Assembly (NCBI RefSeq): GCF_035989305.1
Contig: NZ_CP108514.1
Coordinates: forward strand, 7,978,501-8,042,500
Source: Streptomyces sp. NBC_01233
GTDB lineage: Bacteria > Actinomycetota > Actinomycetes > Streptomycetales > Streptomycetaceae
Reading direction: 5' to 3'
Length of the DNA stretch: 64,000 nt
Of the stretch, positions 1 to 8,264 are shown in pieces; position 1 is the first letter of the stretch; each line of letters begins with the position of its first letter. The translations under genes were made by a program, and so were the position numbers. Under the pieces are notes generated by a model. That model did not search any database and was not told the origin of the DNA. It saw only the letters and a program-made list of their open reading frames with translations.

Positions 1-638
1 TAGCGTTCGATCAGGTGTTGGGTGGCGGCTTCCAGGCGCCGTGCGGCCCGGTGGACCGCGGCGAGGGTGGCGTCGGTCTGGGGGGTGTCGCCGCCGGAGT
101 TGAGGATGCGTGCGATCTGGTTGATGTTGTTGCCGATGTAGCCCAGGTGCCGGCGGGCGGCGAACAGCTCTGAGACCACCTCGCGTTCGGAAGCGATCTC
201 AGCTGCCGTCTTGTGGATGTCGCGCGCCGCAGCGAGGGCGGCGTGAGCGATGAATCCGGCGACGGTCAGACCGGCAGCCTGGGCGCCGGCGGTGATTGCA
301 GCGAGTTCTTCGTCGTTGAGTCGGGCGTTGCGTACGTGCGGGCGCTGCCCGCGCTGGTACGGACGGCGGCGTGGTCGCGTGTGAACACGCTCGACGTGCT
401 CGCAAGCGCTGTCGTGGCAGGTGTGCGGCTGCTCCTCCGACTGCGATCCGCCCCCGGTCGCAGTCACCCCTCCTGGCGCCCCCCGGTGCCAGGAGGGCTC
501 CCGGCTCCCCTGGGGGCCGGGTCCATTGGATACTCCGCCGACGGTGGAGTATCCAATGGGATAACTTGCTCGCCCTGACGTCGAGTTGATGGGTAGCGAG
601 TCGGTCTCGTGAGGCAGGCTCGAGAGCGGATCCGTCAT
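1..638 (-). CDS. MobC-like plasmid mobilization protein (3' end at or beyond window edge)
   Basis: MobC-family proteins bind at oriT and assist the relaxase during plasmid or ICE mobilization. Reading the minus strand from about 345 to the edge gives a helical protein with the MobC-type stretches LNDEELAAI..AGLTVAGFI and the signature GNNINQIARILNSGG, followed by a helical tail. The ATG at 638 overlaps the stop of the upstream small gene (ATGA), which favours this start, but the first 90 or so residues (638 to about 360) are low-complexity and contain a perfect inverted repeat. A GTG start at about 460, giving a conventional shorter MobC, is therefore also possible. The relaxase would be expected further left, outside the window. 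Family call good, start uncertain. Confidence 0.75.
   Translation of the reverse strand, partial: MTDPLSSLPHETDSLPINSTSGRASYPIGYSTVGGVSNGPGPQGSREPSWHRGAPGGVTATGGGSQSEEQPHTCHDSACEHVERVHTRPRRRPYQRGQRPHVRNARLNDEELAAITAGAQAAGLTVAGFIAHAALAAARDIHKTAAEIASEREVVSELFAARRHLGYIGNNINQIARILNSGGDTPQTDATLAAVHRAARRLEAATQHLIER
523..559. repeat. Perfect 14-bp inverted repeat, possible oriT or attenuator hairpin
   Basis: CCATTGGATACTCC at 523-536 is mirrored exactly at 546-559 with a 9-nt spacer; the stem extends by two more G:C pairs and one G:T pair around a 3-nt loop. It lies inside the N-terminal, poorly conserved part of the MobC-like frame. Inverted repeats next to mobC genes are often part of oriT. No nick-site consensus could be assigned, so function is inferred. 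Confidence 0.6.
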
Positions 639-880
639 CGACTGGCGCCCCGGCTTGCGTGGTCGAGGCGCTGGACTTGGGCTGCGAGGTCCAGCAGCTC
701 TTCGGGTCCTGGCAGCACCAGTACGGGCAATTCCGGCCCCTTCTGGACCAGCCATTGGCCGGTGGGTGCAGGTAGGGCTGCGTGCAGGTGCCCTCGGCGC
801 ACGAGGACTTCGGCCCAAGCGGCGGCAACAGCAGCGTGGTTCACCGGCTTCGGGGGCCGGTTGCTGGCGGATGAGGACAC
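635..880 (-). CDS. small hypothetical protein of the mobilization operon
   Basis: An 81-residue protein, Ala/Leu/Pro-rich, with no family I recognise. The start ATG at 880 has a purine-rich upstream sequence (GGAGCC within 10 bases) and its TGA overlaps the ATG of the MobC-like gene. It sits between the DUF2637 gene and mobC in the same direction, so it is probably co-transcribed with them. The middle segment (AAVAAAWAEVLVRRGHL) is predicted helical. Function unknown. Confidence 0.5.
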   Translation of the reverse strand: MSSSASNRPPKPVNHAAVAAAWAEVLVRRGHLHAALPAPTGQWLVQKGPELPVLVLPGPEELLDLAAQVQRLDHASRGASR

Positions 881-984
881 GAAGGCTCCTTGAGGAGAGG
901 AGCGGGGCGTCCGGAGCTGTCTCCGGGCCGCCCCGCTCTGCGATGGGTGACCGACCGGTCAAGGACGCGGTGGTTGTCCGTGCA

Positions 985-2130
985 TCACCGGGTTCGACGT
1001 TTCGGCCGAGGCAGATGGGCGAGCGCCGGGTCCCCGTACAGGACCTCTTGCAGTTCCGGGAACCGCTCGTTGCTGATCGTGAGGTGCTGCTCGCGCAGGT
1101 ACGGTCCAATGACCCTGCGGGTGATTCGGCCGCCGGCCAGGGCCGCCTTGCGGGCGATCGGGACGAGGGCCTCCAGGGGGACCGGGTCCGGGAAAGGTCC
1201 GTTGGTCTGGTCCGCCGGACCCTCACCCTCCTGTTCGTCGTCCTGGTCCGCGGTCGTGCCTGGTCCGGGTCCCGGAGGCTCGGGCGCAGGATCGGCGTCG
1301 TGACCTTGGTCCGCTGCGGGGCGTGGTTCACCTTCGCCGCTGGGGTGCGGGAGAGCTTGGTCCGCGATGCCACCTGCGGCTTTGCCCGACTGGCCGTGCT
1401 CGGGTCCAGGCTCGTCGTAGGCGGGGCGTTCCGTCGGGCGGGGCAGTTGGGCTGCTGCAGGTGAGCCGTTGTCGGCACAGCTGGGATCGGTCTGGTCCGC
1501 CCCGGGGAGGGCTGCTTGGCCGCCGGGCTCGCTGTCCGAACCACGTGCGGTGCCGTCGTCCACCAGTTCTTGGTCCGTCTGACCGGTTCGCTCGACCAGG
1601 CGGTCTGGTCCGGTGACCTCCTGCTGCGGTGTGCCGGACCGGACCAGCGGAGCGGCCTGTTGGTCCGCCGGTCCGGTTCGCCTGTGGTCCGCGGGGTGGT
1701 GCCGGGTGATGAGGATGTACAGGTGGACCGCGCCGGCGAGCGCGAGGGGGGCGAGCGTGGACAGGATCGCCACCACGGTGTCGCCCAGTTGCAGTCCGTT
1801 GGGACTGAGGGCCTGCTGGTTGAGACGCACCGCGTGAAGCGCGTTTGCCCAGATGCTGGAGGCGGTGGCCGTGCCGAAGAGCGTCCACACGTACAGCCGG
1901 GCACGCAGAGGAGCTTCGGCGAGCACCAGCAGGGCCCGTACGCCGTATGCGATGAATCCGTCGACCACCAGCGGGAACAGGTAGGTGAGGAATCCCCGGA
2001 CGTGGATGGCCACGGCCATCTGCTGGAGCGCGTCGTACGACAGGGCGCAGCCGGCCGTGCCGAGTGTGATGATCGCGAGGCGGTCCCAGAACCCGATGGG
2101 GGCGACGGTGTGCGAGGGGGAGTCCTTCAC
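985..2130 (-). CDS. DUF2637 membrane protein of actinobacterial mobile elements
   Basis: A 381-residue protein. The first about 150 residues hold four predicted transmembrane helices (LAIITLGTAGCALSYDAL, FLTYLFPLVVDGFIAYG, LYVWTLFGTATASSIWA, VVAILSTLAPLALAGAV), the DUF2637 layout found on Streptomyces plasmids and integrative elements. The remainder is a long hydrophilic, Pro/Gln/Asp-rich region ending in a compact basic tail that resembles a small helical DNA-binding domain. The GTG at 2130 overlaps the stop of the WhiB-like gene (GTGA), which sets the start; an open frame continues further upstream but is the shadow of that gene. Likely role in transfer or spread of the element, inferred from context only. 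Confidence 0.8.
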   Translation of the reverse strand: MKDSPSHTVAPIGFWDRLAIITLGTAGCALSYDALQQMAVAIHVRGFLTYLFPLVVDGFIAYGVRALLVLAEAPLRARLYVWTLFGTATASSIWANALHAVRLNQQALSPNGLQLGDTVVAILSTLAPLALAGAVHLYILITRHHPADHRRTGPADQQAAPLVRSGTPQQEVTGPDRLVERTGQTDQELVDDGTARGSDSEPGGQAALPGADQTDPSCADNGSPAAAQLPRPTERPAYDEPGPEHGQSGKAAGGIADQALPHPSGEGEPRPAADQGHDADPAPEPPGPGPGTTADQDDEQEGEGPADQTNGPFPDPVPLEALVPIARKAALAGGRITRRVIGPYLREQHLTISNERFPELQEVLYGDPALAHLPRPKRRTR

Positions 2131-2747
2131 GCGGCCTCCCCGAAGGCCGTTCGGACCTCCAAGCCGCGGGTGGTAGGGGCGCCGGGCGCGGGCACGTTCG
2201 TGGCCTTCGCCGGATCGCCGGCCTCGCGCGCGCGGGACATCTGCCGGAGCCACTCGTGGTCTCGGGCCGTCACCAACTCGGCCTGCTCGCGCATCATCCG
2301 GCGGGTGTAGTCGAACTCGCTCTGCAGCAGCATCACGAGACGTTCGACGCTCCACCCCCGAAGGTAGGCCTGGCGGACCACAGCGTTGCGCTCGGGAATG
2401 GACAGGGCGACGTCGCGGCCCCGGAAGACGGCGTGCACCCGGTTGTAGTCCAGGCGCTTGGCGACCTTGTTGTGGAAGGGGCGCCGTTCTGCCTCAGTGA
2501 GTCCGGCTCGGAATCCCTTCCGGGCGTCGCTGTCCATGGCGCCGCCGAAGCACTGCTGCACGACCGGGCAGCTTGCGCAGATCGTCTTCGCTTCCTCGGT
2601 GCTCTTCGTGTTGGTGACCGTCGGGAAGAAGATCTCGTCGGCTTCGGCTGCGTCCATGCCGTAGCAGGCTCCTCGCTCGGTCCAGCTCCGCTCGGTGATC
2701 CCGAGCATGCCGACAAGGGGGTTCTCGTGGGTGGTGATGTATCGCAA
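2127..2747 (-). CDS. WhiB-like iron-sulfur transcription factor
   Basis: A 206-residue protein with the four Wbl cysteines: one in RGACYG, a CASC pair in KTICASCPVVQQC, and the fourth in that same segment. These normally ligate a 4Fe-4S cluster. The usual G[VI]WGG turn after the cysteines is replaced by GFRAGLTEAER, so it is a divergent element-borne member. The C-terminal about 100 residues are a helical extension absent from short chromosomal WhiB proteins (GWSVERLVMLLQSEFDYTRR), resembling an extra helix-turn-helix. Its TGA overlaps the GTG of the DUF2637 gene. Probably regulates element genes. Confidence 0.85.
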   Translation of the reverse strand: MRYITTHENPLVGMLGITERSWTERGACYGMDAAEADEIFFPTVTNTKSTEEAKTICASCPVVQQCFGGAMDSDARKGFRAGLTEAERRPFHNKVAKRLDYNRVHAVFRGRDVALSIPERNAVVRQAYLRGWSVERLVMLLQSEFDYTRRMMREQAELVTARDHEWLRQMSRAREAGDPAKATNVPAPGAPTTRGLEVRTAFGEAA

Positions 2748-2859
2748 GGTGTTCTCCGTTGTGCTTCACGGCCGGCACGCGGTCACCACGGCGCTGCAGC
2801 AGGGCAGTGCGGCGTGGCGGGTCCAGGCGGTGAGGGTTGGCAGGGGGAGCGGAGGCCGG

Positions 2860-3597
2860 TCAGGCGGAGGTTCGTGTCCGGCGGCGATCCGGTCCGGTCA
2901 TGGCGATCTGCTGGCACATTCCGACGAGGCGAGAGGCGACCCGGTCGCCGATCTGCTCGCGCAGCACCGGCTGCTCGGCAGGCATCGAGGGGGTGCGCGC
3001 GGGGGCGAGGTTGCTGGTGATCAGCGTCGGCAGCTCGCGGTTGTACCGGTGGTTGATCAGCCGGTACGTCAGCTCCTCGGTCCACCGGGTGGTCGTTGCA
3101 GCACCCAGGTCGTCCAGGTGCAGAACCGGGATCCGCGCAAGGCGCCGCAGCATCCACTCCGGGTCGACACCCTGTCGAGGGCGCATTTCGGCGTACAGGT
3201 CGGCGGCCGTGACGGACTCCCACCGGACGACGATCCCGGTGGCGATCAGGGCACGGATCGCGGCGAAGGCCTCGTGCGTCTTGCCGACCCCGGTCGCTCC
3301 GAGCAGCAGCAGCGAGGGACCCGTCGCGACCTCCCGGCGCCCGGCGGTGTGGGGAGCCGAGGAGCGCTCGACGACCTCGTCCACCCACTGGCTGACCCGC
3401 GGGTCTGAGATCGTCGCCTGCTGGTAGCGCGAGGGGATCCGCTCGTGCGCCGCCTCCAGCGCGGGAATCGCTGCCGGCGTGTCGGCCACCGGTCGGCCCG
3501 GATCGATCCCCATCGCCGCGAACTTCGCCCGAATGCGGCTCACCGAGTTGGTCTCGCCCAGCGCCAGCGGCTCGGGAGTGTGCGTACGTCGGTTCAC
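2860..3597 (-). CDS. DnaC/IstB-like AAA+ ATPase (helicase-loader type)
   Basis: A 245-residue protein with Walker A GATGVGKT at residues 100-107 and Walker B VLHLDDLG at 158-165, followed by a sensor-like segment with TLITSNL. This is the arrangement of DnaC-type helicase loaders and IstB proteins. Its ATG overlaps the stop of the replication-initiator-like gene (ATGA), which supports a helicase-loader role in replication of the element rather than transposition; no transposase partner is adjacent. A 112-bp gap separates it from the WhiB-like gene downstream. Confidence 0.85.
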   Translation of the reverse strand: MNRRTHTPEPLALGETNSVSRIRAKFAAMGIDPGRPVADTPAAIPALEAAHERIPSRYQQATISDPRVSQWVDEVVERSSAPHTAGRREVATGPSLLLLGATGVGKTHEAFAAIRALIATGIVVRWESVTAADLYAEMRPRQGVDPEWMLRRLARIPVLHLDDLGAATTTRWTEELTYRLINHRYNRELPTLITSNLAPARTPSMPAEQPVLREQIGDRVASRLVGMCQQIAMTGPDRRRTRTSA

Positions 3598-4655
3598 AGG
3601 GACTCCTCGTAGACCGAGCTGTCGGTGGGGTTCTGCCAGGGCTGATAGGCGGGCCGGGCGCTGGCCCAGCGCCCCGCGCCGGAGGCGGATGCTGACGGAG
3701 AGGCGTTCAGTGCCTCATTGACCAGGCTCGGGAGGACGCTGGCGTGCAGGCCCTTGACGCGTAGGCGCTCCAGGGCGGCACGGATGACCGCCGGGTCGAA
3801 GCCTTCTTCCAGCAGCCCCTTGGCGTGGCGGCCGATCAGTCCGCGCACCGTCTGCGGCACCGGTTGCGAGCAGGCCGACACGTACTCGGCCAGCAGGTCC
3901 TTTGCCGATATCGATCCGGGTGCGGGCTGCGGCGCGGGGGCATCGCCCCCCTTAGGGAAAGATCCAGGATCCAGGATCCTAGATCCAGACGCTGAGCCCT
4001 CGCGCAGTTGTGTCGAGGCCTCATCGAGAACCGTCTGACCTGCGGATTCCTCAGGGCTTCCGGGCAGAGCCTGCTGGAGCGCCGGTGGAGTCGACTTCAG
4101 ACCGCTGTTGCTGTCGGCGCGGGAGGCCCCTGGGGCCGCAGAGGGCGCCGAATCCGGCGAAATGGTGTGATCGAGGGTTCGTCGAGTGTTCATCGAGTCT
4201 TGCGGGCGGGGACCGCAGAGCTCGGCGGGAGTGGTCGGTGCCGCCGTCGTGGCCGGAGCGGAGGAGGCCGGGCACGAGGCCCCGTCGCACTCGCTGCACT
4301 TGCCGTGGCTCTGGTGCACGGGGCAACGCGGTCGCCGCGACGCCGAGGCGCGGTCGATCTTCTGGTGCTTCTCCCAGGTCACGAAGTGCAGGTACTGGCC
4401 GCCGTCGCATCCGGTGTAGCGGCAGATGAGGCCTGCGCCGGCGAGCTGGTCGAGGTCCCTGGCCACGTCCGCCGGGTTGTGGTCGGCGCGGAGAGCCCAG
4501 AGCCGTCCGGCGATGATCGCCGGGTGGTCGCGGAAGCGGCCGTGGTCGTCGGCCTGGGTGAGCAGGCCGAAGAAGGTGACCATGGCGGTGACGTCGACCG
4601 AGGCGAGGTCCTCCGACTCGAAGGCCTCCGGCTTGATCGTGCGGATGCGCGCCAT
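3594..4655 (-). CDS. replication initiator-like protein (winged-helix N terminus)
   Basis: A 353-residue protein starting MARIRTIKPEAFES, an opening common to phage and plasmid replication proteins of actinobacteria. Residues 15-90 resemble a winged helix (VTAMVTFFGLLTQADDHGRFRDH..., then WEKHQKI). A small Cys/His group follows (RCPVHQSHGKCSEC), then a low-complexity linker and a C-terminal helical domain of the DnaD/DnaB-loading type (SVLPSLVNEAL). The ATG at 4655 shares its A with the TGA of the upstream gene, fixing the start. The coding sequence around 3958-3992 contains short GATCCAG tandem repeats. It directly precedes the ATPase, the usual initiator and loader order. Confidence 0.75.
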   Translation of the reverse strand: MARIRTIKPEAFESEDLASVDVTAMVTFFGLLTQADDHGRFRDHPAIIAGRLWALRADHNPADVARDLDQLAGAGLICRYTGCDGGQYLHFVTWEKHQKIDRASASRRPRCPVHQSHGKCSECDGASCPASSAPATTAAPTTPAELCGPRPQDSMNTRRTLDHTISPDSAPSAAPGASRADSNSGLKSTPPALQQALPGSPEESAGQTVLDEASTQLREGSASGSRILDPGSFPKGGDAPAPQPAPGSISAKDLLAEYVSACSQPVPQTVRGLIGRHAKGLLEEGFDPAVIRAALERLRVKGLHASVLPSLVNEALNASPSASASGAGRWASARPAYQPWQNPTDSSVYEESL

Positions 4656-4975
4656 CAGGCGGCACCGCCATTCAGTGCACCGGACCGCAGGTCGAAGGTG
4701 CGGCGCGCTGCCCAGTTGGCTTCCGGGTAGGTCCGGATGATCCAGCGGGCGGCGACGTGTGCCTGAGTCCGGCTGATCCGTACCGCTTGGCCGTCGGAGC
4801 CGGTCGCCCGCACGTCGAGGTGGGGCCAGCTTGTGCGGCCGTCCTGCAGTCGGATGTGCACGTCGGTGACCTGCGGCAGCATCGTGGCCAGCCGCTGGGC
4901 CAGCGTGAGGGCGCGAAGAGTCGGTATTTCGGCGCGAGCCGGAGTCGGCGGCCTTTCGCGCAGGGGTGTGGACAT
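4655..4975 (-). CDS. small hypothetical protein, first gene of replication operon
   Basis: A 106-residue protein with an LAQRLATMLP helix followed by VTDVHIRLQDGR, LDVRATG and VRISRTQAHVAARWI segments. It looks like a compact alpha/beta fold and is not assigned to a family by me. It is the promoter-proximal gene of the minus-strand replication and mobilization chain and is coupled to the replication gene by a TGATG overlap. The ATG at 4975 is followed in the leader by the 730-bp divergent regulatory region. Confidence 0.6.
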   Translation of the reverse strand: MSTPLRERPPTPARAEIPTLRALTLAQRLATMLPQVTDVHIRLQDGRTSWPHLDVRATGSDGQAVRISRTQAHVAARWIIRTYPEANWAARRTFDLRSGALNGGAA

Positions 4976-5037
4976 GCGACACTCTCCCGTGATGATTCCG
5001 CACCGCTGTCCAAGGAAAGGGGCCGGTGCGGAGTGAG

Positions 5038-5082
5038 GTAGGTGATCTGTCGGGCCCTTGCCGGGGCCCGAGGTGATCTGCT
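5038..5082. repeat. direct repeats AGGTGATCTG flanking a GGGCCC hairpin
   Basis: Two copies of AGGTGATCTG lie about 30 bp apart and between them CGGGCCC is mirrored by GGGCCCG (5051-5057 and 5064-5070). They lie just upstream of the first replication-operon gene, so they may be an operator, an iteron-like site or a leader hairpin. Confidence 0.4.
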
Positions 5083-5284
5083 GGACAGCGCAGGAGAGTT
5101 GACGTTCTCCGATGCTGCACAGTCGGCGTCTGGGAGCTCCTCCCCGGCGCCGTTTCTGTCTGCCTAGCCGCTTCTGTCGCGCGGCTCGCGTTGCGTCCTC
5201 ACGGACCCTCCCCCTGGTTTGGTATCCCGTTCGGGCTCATGCCCGGCGGGTTCGGCAACAAGCTATGCGGACCCCCGCGCAAGA

Positions 5285-5302
5285 TCTAGACATAGCTCTA
5301 GA
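5285..5302. promoter_or_regulatory. pair of TCTAGA sites (candidate repressor operator 1)
   Basis: TCTAGA occurs at 5285-5290 and 5297-5302, spaced 12 bp start to start. TCTAGA is rare in high-GC DNA, and four copies occur within 402 bp of the divergent promoter region. Candidate binding site of the XRE repressor encoded at 5708. Confidence 0.5.
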
Positions 5303-5355
5303 ACCCACGCACTGCGGCGCAGTAGCCCCGTGACCAGCACAGAGCTACCGCGCAC

Positions 5356-5387
5356 GGCTTTGGGGCCGGCCCCGTGGCCCCAAAGCC
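5356..5387. repeat. 12-bp perfect inverted repeat (strong hairpin)
   Basis: GGCTTTGGGGCC at 5356-5367 is mirrored at 5376-5387 with an 8-nt GC-rich spacer. It lies midway between the divergent replication and repressor transcription units and could insulate them or be part of an origin. No T-tract follows on either side. Confidence 0.55.
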
Positions 5388-5660
5388 GGCAACAACTGGA
5401 TACCGAATCCGGGAGTTCGTCGCGCAGGTAGGCGGTGGCGACGCGACACTCATTGGGTCTCCTCGGAAAGGTCGCTGGGCCGAACAGTTGTCAGGCTGTG
5501 CCGGAGCTGGGGATTCGGCCCCTTAGAGCTGCGAGAAGGGCCGGGAGGTGCACGTGGTGGAAGGGCTGGCACCATAGAAGGACAGGTGCCCCCGAGCACC
5601 AGGTGCGATACAGGAACGTACGTTAGTTGAGAGAATGTATCAAGCCGTCGATTACAGTGC

Positions 5661-5686
5661 TCTAGACGCCGCCCAGATTGTCTAGA
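5661..5686. promoter_or_regulatory. pair of TCTAGA sites just upstream of the XRE gene (candidate operator 2)
   Basis: TCTAGA at 5661-5666 and 5681-5686, both with a following C (TCTAGAC), end 21 bp before the GTG start of the XRE gene. Their position over the expected promoter suggests autorepression. Confidence 0.5.
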
Positions 5687-5707
5687 CAGCCACTCGCAGG
5701 AGTTCAT

Positions 5708-6583
5708 GTGCCCCCACGCCAGTTCGATGGCAGCCGCGTGCGCGCTGTCCGACGGGGCAAAGATCTCAGCCAACAGCAGCTGGGCGAGATGGTGGGGGTC
5801 AGCGGCCCGGCCGTCGCTCGCTGGGAGAGCGGCCAGGACTTCCCCAAAGGTGAGAAGCTCCCCGCGATTGCTGAGGCGCTGCACCAGTCGCTCGATGCCC
5901 TCTTCCCCCACGACGGCCCACCGGACCTGCAGCTCCTTCGCTGCGACGCCGGCCTCAGTCACACGCAGGCCGCCGAGATCATCAACGCAAGCCGTGTGCC
6001 CCTGAGCAACGCCGAATCCGGCAGGCGCAGGCTGAGCGACGCCTACGTGAAGCCGCTGGCGAAGGCCTACGGAGTAACCGAAGACGAGCTGTTGGCCGCG
6101 CAGGACCGCAGTTTCGGGCTACGCCCGACGTCTCCCCGTGACCAGCAGACGTCCGCACCCAGCACGATCGAGCAAAAGATCAACTACCTTCTCCAGCACG
6201 GATACGTTGGTCAGGACCCGCCATCCGATGAGGAAATTGCGCGCGCTGTCAACGAGCATGCGGGCGCGATCACCGTCACGGCCGACGACATCGTCGCGCT
6301 CCGTACGGGCGTCACAACCGACGCTTCGGACGTAGTGCGCGCTGGGCTTGCCTATGCCCTCCAGGTCGACACGGCTCTGTTCCAGGACGACGAGGAGCTC
6401 AGCCCTAAGGCCCGGCTCTTCTTCGAATCGGTCGGCTTCCTCGCGTCGCTCCACCGACGGGAGATTCTCGGCTTGGCTGCCCGCGGCAACGATGCGGGCC
6501 TGTCCGTCGAGATGATGACCAAGATCAACGAGATCGTCGGAGAGCTGAGGGACAAGCTGCCTGACGTGCAGGGCGGGCAGTGA
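5708..6583 (+). CDS. XRE-family transcriptional regulator (element repressor)
   Basis: A 291-residue protein with an N-terminal helix-turn-helix (RRGKDLSQQQLGEMVGV, then GPAVARWESG; residues about 14-42) and a second XRE-like unit at about 82-130 (AGLSHTQAAEII, then AYGVTEDELLAA). The C-terminal half is helical with no DNA-binding motif. I chose the GTG at 5708 because AGGAG ends 5 bp upstream; a TTG at 5678 would overlap the TCTAGA operator. It is divergent from the replication operon and 1 kb upstream of an ImmA/IrrE peptidase, the classic pairing in which the peptidase cleaves the repressor to derepress a mobile element. Confidence 0.85.
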   Translation: MPPRQFDGSRVRAVRRGKDLSQQQLGEMVGVSGPAVARWESGQDFPKGEKLPAIAEALHQSLDALFPHDGPPDLQLLRCDAGLSHTQAAEIINASRVPLSNAESGRRRLSDAYVKPLAKAYGVTEDELLAAQDRSFGLRPTSPRDQQTSAPSTIEQKINYLLQHGYVGQDPPSDEEIARAVNEHAGAITVTADDIVALRTGVTTDASDVVRAGLAYALQVDTALFQDDEELSPKARLFFESVGFLASLHRREILGLAARGNDAGLSVEMMTKINEIVGELRDKLPDVQGGQ

Positions 6584-6731
6584 CACCACCTGCCCGCAGG
6601 TCTGCTGGGCTCCGTGTGCGGCAAACCGGCGATACGGGCTGACCTCCGCAGCACCTTCGCTCTTCAGGCCTGGCGCCTGGTGCAGACCGGATGAGCCCAA
6701 GCGTGACGTCCCCGGCTTTTGTCGGGCTTCT

Positions 6732-6971
6732 TCACGTCTCGCCCTCGTCGGCCACGTACTCGTGCGCCCTCCCGCCCTGCCAAGCAATGGCCGACGAATC
6801 TCCGTGGACCAGGTCCTCTGGGTCGGGGAGGTCGATCCGCCGCAGGAACTCGATCAGATCGGCGTCGGAGTGGGCGACTCCGAGTACGGTGTCGACGCCG
6901 TGGACGCGGATGACGACGCGCCGGCCACCTGACGCAGAGATGCGGTGTACGAGGATCGGCGCACGGTCCAT
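6732..6971 (-). CDS. small hypothetical protein, paralogue of its upstream neighbour
   Basis: A 79-residue protein with a beta-rich N terminus (APILVHRI, RRVVIRVHGVDTVLG) followed by DLIEFLRR and an AIAWQGG tail. It shares its plan with the gene at 6975-7187: both have a V-x-V-H-G core, an LG-x-A step, a D/VxxFLRxxGL-type helix and a terminal aromatic-Gly-Gly motif. The ATG at 6971 lies 3 bp after the stop of that gene. Function unknown; the pair sits antisense between the repressor and its probable peptidase. Confidence 0.6.
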   Translation of the reverse strand: MDRAPILVHRISASGGRRVVIRVHGVDTVLGVAHSDADLIEFLRRIDLPDPEDLVHGDSSAIAWQGGRAHEYVADEGET

Positions 6972-6974
6972 GGG

Positions 6975-7187
6975 TCAGTCGCCCCATGCTTCGGGTCCGC
7001 CGCCCAGCCAGCGGATAGGCGGCCAGCCGGCCGCGGTCTCCAGCCCTGCTGCACGGAACATGTCGACGACCGCCGGCAATGAACACGCGGTCCCGAGGGG
7101 CCGGTCTTCGCCGTGTACGTGCGCGGTCACCGCGCGGCTGCCATCGAGGCTGGCTGGGTGGACGACGATGTGTGTGCGGTCAGGCAT
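6975..7187 (-). CDS. small hypothetical protein, first of a tandem paralogous pair
   Basis: A 70-residue protein starting MPDRTHIVVHPAS, with AVTAHVHGE, PLGTACS, VVDMFRAAGLE and a RWLGGGPEAWGD tail. The ATG at 7187 is preceded by GAAGGT. The frame stays open further upstream, but that part lacks the shared fold. See the paralogous gene at 6732-6971 for the common pattern. No family recognised. Confidence 0.6.
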   Translation of the reverse strand: MPDRTHIVVHPASLDGSRAVTAHVHGEDRPLGTACSLPAVVDMFRAAGLETAAGWPPIRWLGGGPEAWGD

Positions 7188-7560
7188 ACCTTCAGCGTGC
7201 GCGCGGTCGGCTGGGGCGGCATCCCGGAATTCGCCGGGCGGAGCGCAGTCCCCAGACGGACGCGATCTTGCAATCCCAGAATGGGCGTCTGATCTCCAAT
7301 GTCTGCCAAAGTGGATCAAGACTGGCCTAACTTGATCTTGCCTTCGCATTGGTCCACCCCATTGTGCTTAGGTGACCTTCACAACACGGCCGGACTGCAC
7401 GGCGAACCCTTTCCCCCTTGTAAGATCTGACATGGCAGGATGCACCTCCCGGCCCCCGCACCCATACAAGTGCGAGCCTCTGGCTGCTAACGCCCCACGT
7501 GCGTAAATCGAGATCGGGGCTCGATAGCGGACACCTCAGTGGCACTTCAAGGGAGTGACT

Positions 7561-8118
7561 ATGCGTTGGCGTCGGAATGCTTCTCGGCGCGCTCTCGTGA
7601 GGGAATGCGAGAGGCTACTCGCAGACCTTCCTGTCCCTGTTCCATTCAGCGTCGAGGCGTTGGTGCGAAATATGGAACGCGCACTGAGTCGCCAGATTCG
7701 CCTGGTGCCACTGGACGATCCCGATGGGGGCCTGGGGACGGCCTGCGGCCTTCGGGTCAAAGCGCCAGAGTTCACAATTGTCCTCTACCGCCGCCGTTCA
7801 AGTCGCAACCAAACCGAGCACATCATCCTCCATGAGCTCGCACATGAGTGGCTGGACCACGGAACCACCCTGACGGCTGCCGAGATCGAGCGATACGTAC
7901 CGGAACACATCCGCGAGGAAGTTGTTCGGCGTTTCCCAACGACCCTGGTCCAAGGCCGCGTAAATTTCGACAGCCCCGAGGAAAAGCAGGCGGAGCTTTC
8001 GGCGTCCTTGATAAAAAGGTTGGCGCGCCGTCAGTCGTCGATCGGGGGCGACGACATGGTCAGCCTCCTAGAGGCATCGCTCTCCCATCCCGTTGCTCCA
8101 CCGCTGCGCCGATACTAA
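7561..8118 (+). CDS. ImmA/IrrE-family metallopeptidase
   Basis: A 185-residue protein with the zinc-binding HELAH motif at residues 91-95 (context IILHELAHEWLDHG), typical of ImmA/IrrE peptidases that cleave XRE-type repressors in response to DNA damage or quorum signals. I chose the ATG at 7561, with GGGAG 6 bp upstream; a GTG two codons earlier is also possible. It lies downstream of the XRE gene and upstream of a membrane protein, so it is the natural candidate to inactivate the repressor at 5708. C-terminal residues are Ser/Arg-rich and probably disordered. Confidence 0.85.
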   Translation: MRWRRNASRRALVRECERLLADLPVPVPFSVEALVRNMERALSRQIRLVPLDDPDGGLGTACGLRVKAPEFTIVLYRRRSSRNQTEHIILHELAHEWLDHGTTLTAAEIERYVPEHIREEVVRRFPTTLVQGRVNFDSPEEKQAELSASLIKRLARRQSSIGGDDMVSLLEASLSHPVAPPLRRY

Positions 8119-8264
8119 CCGTAGCGCCTGGCCATCATAGAGGCTGAAATCCCACGCTTCGTGATGGCTGCCACGCCGTCCATCCACTGTCAATCGCGGC
8201 TGTGGCCAACCAGCCTTCCGGGCTGGCGCGCACCCCAGCCGGCCCGTAGATATGCGCTGGTTAC

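Noticed and set aside
3958..3992. GATCCAG tandem repeats as replication iterons
   Set aside because: They are three short imperfect units inside a coding linker; too few and too short to call an origin.
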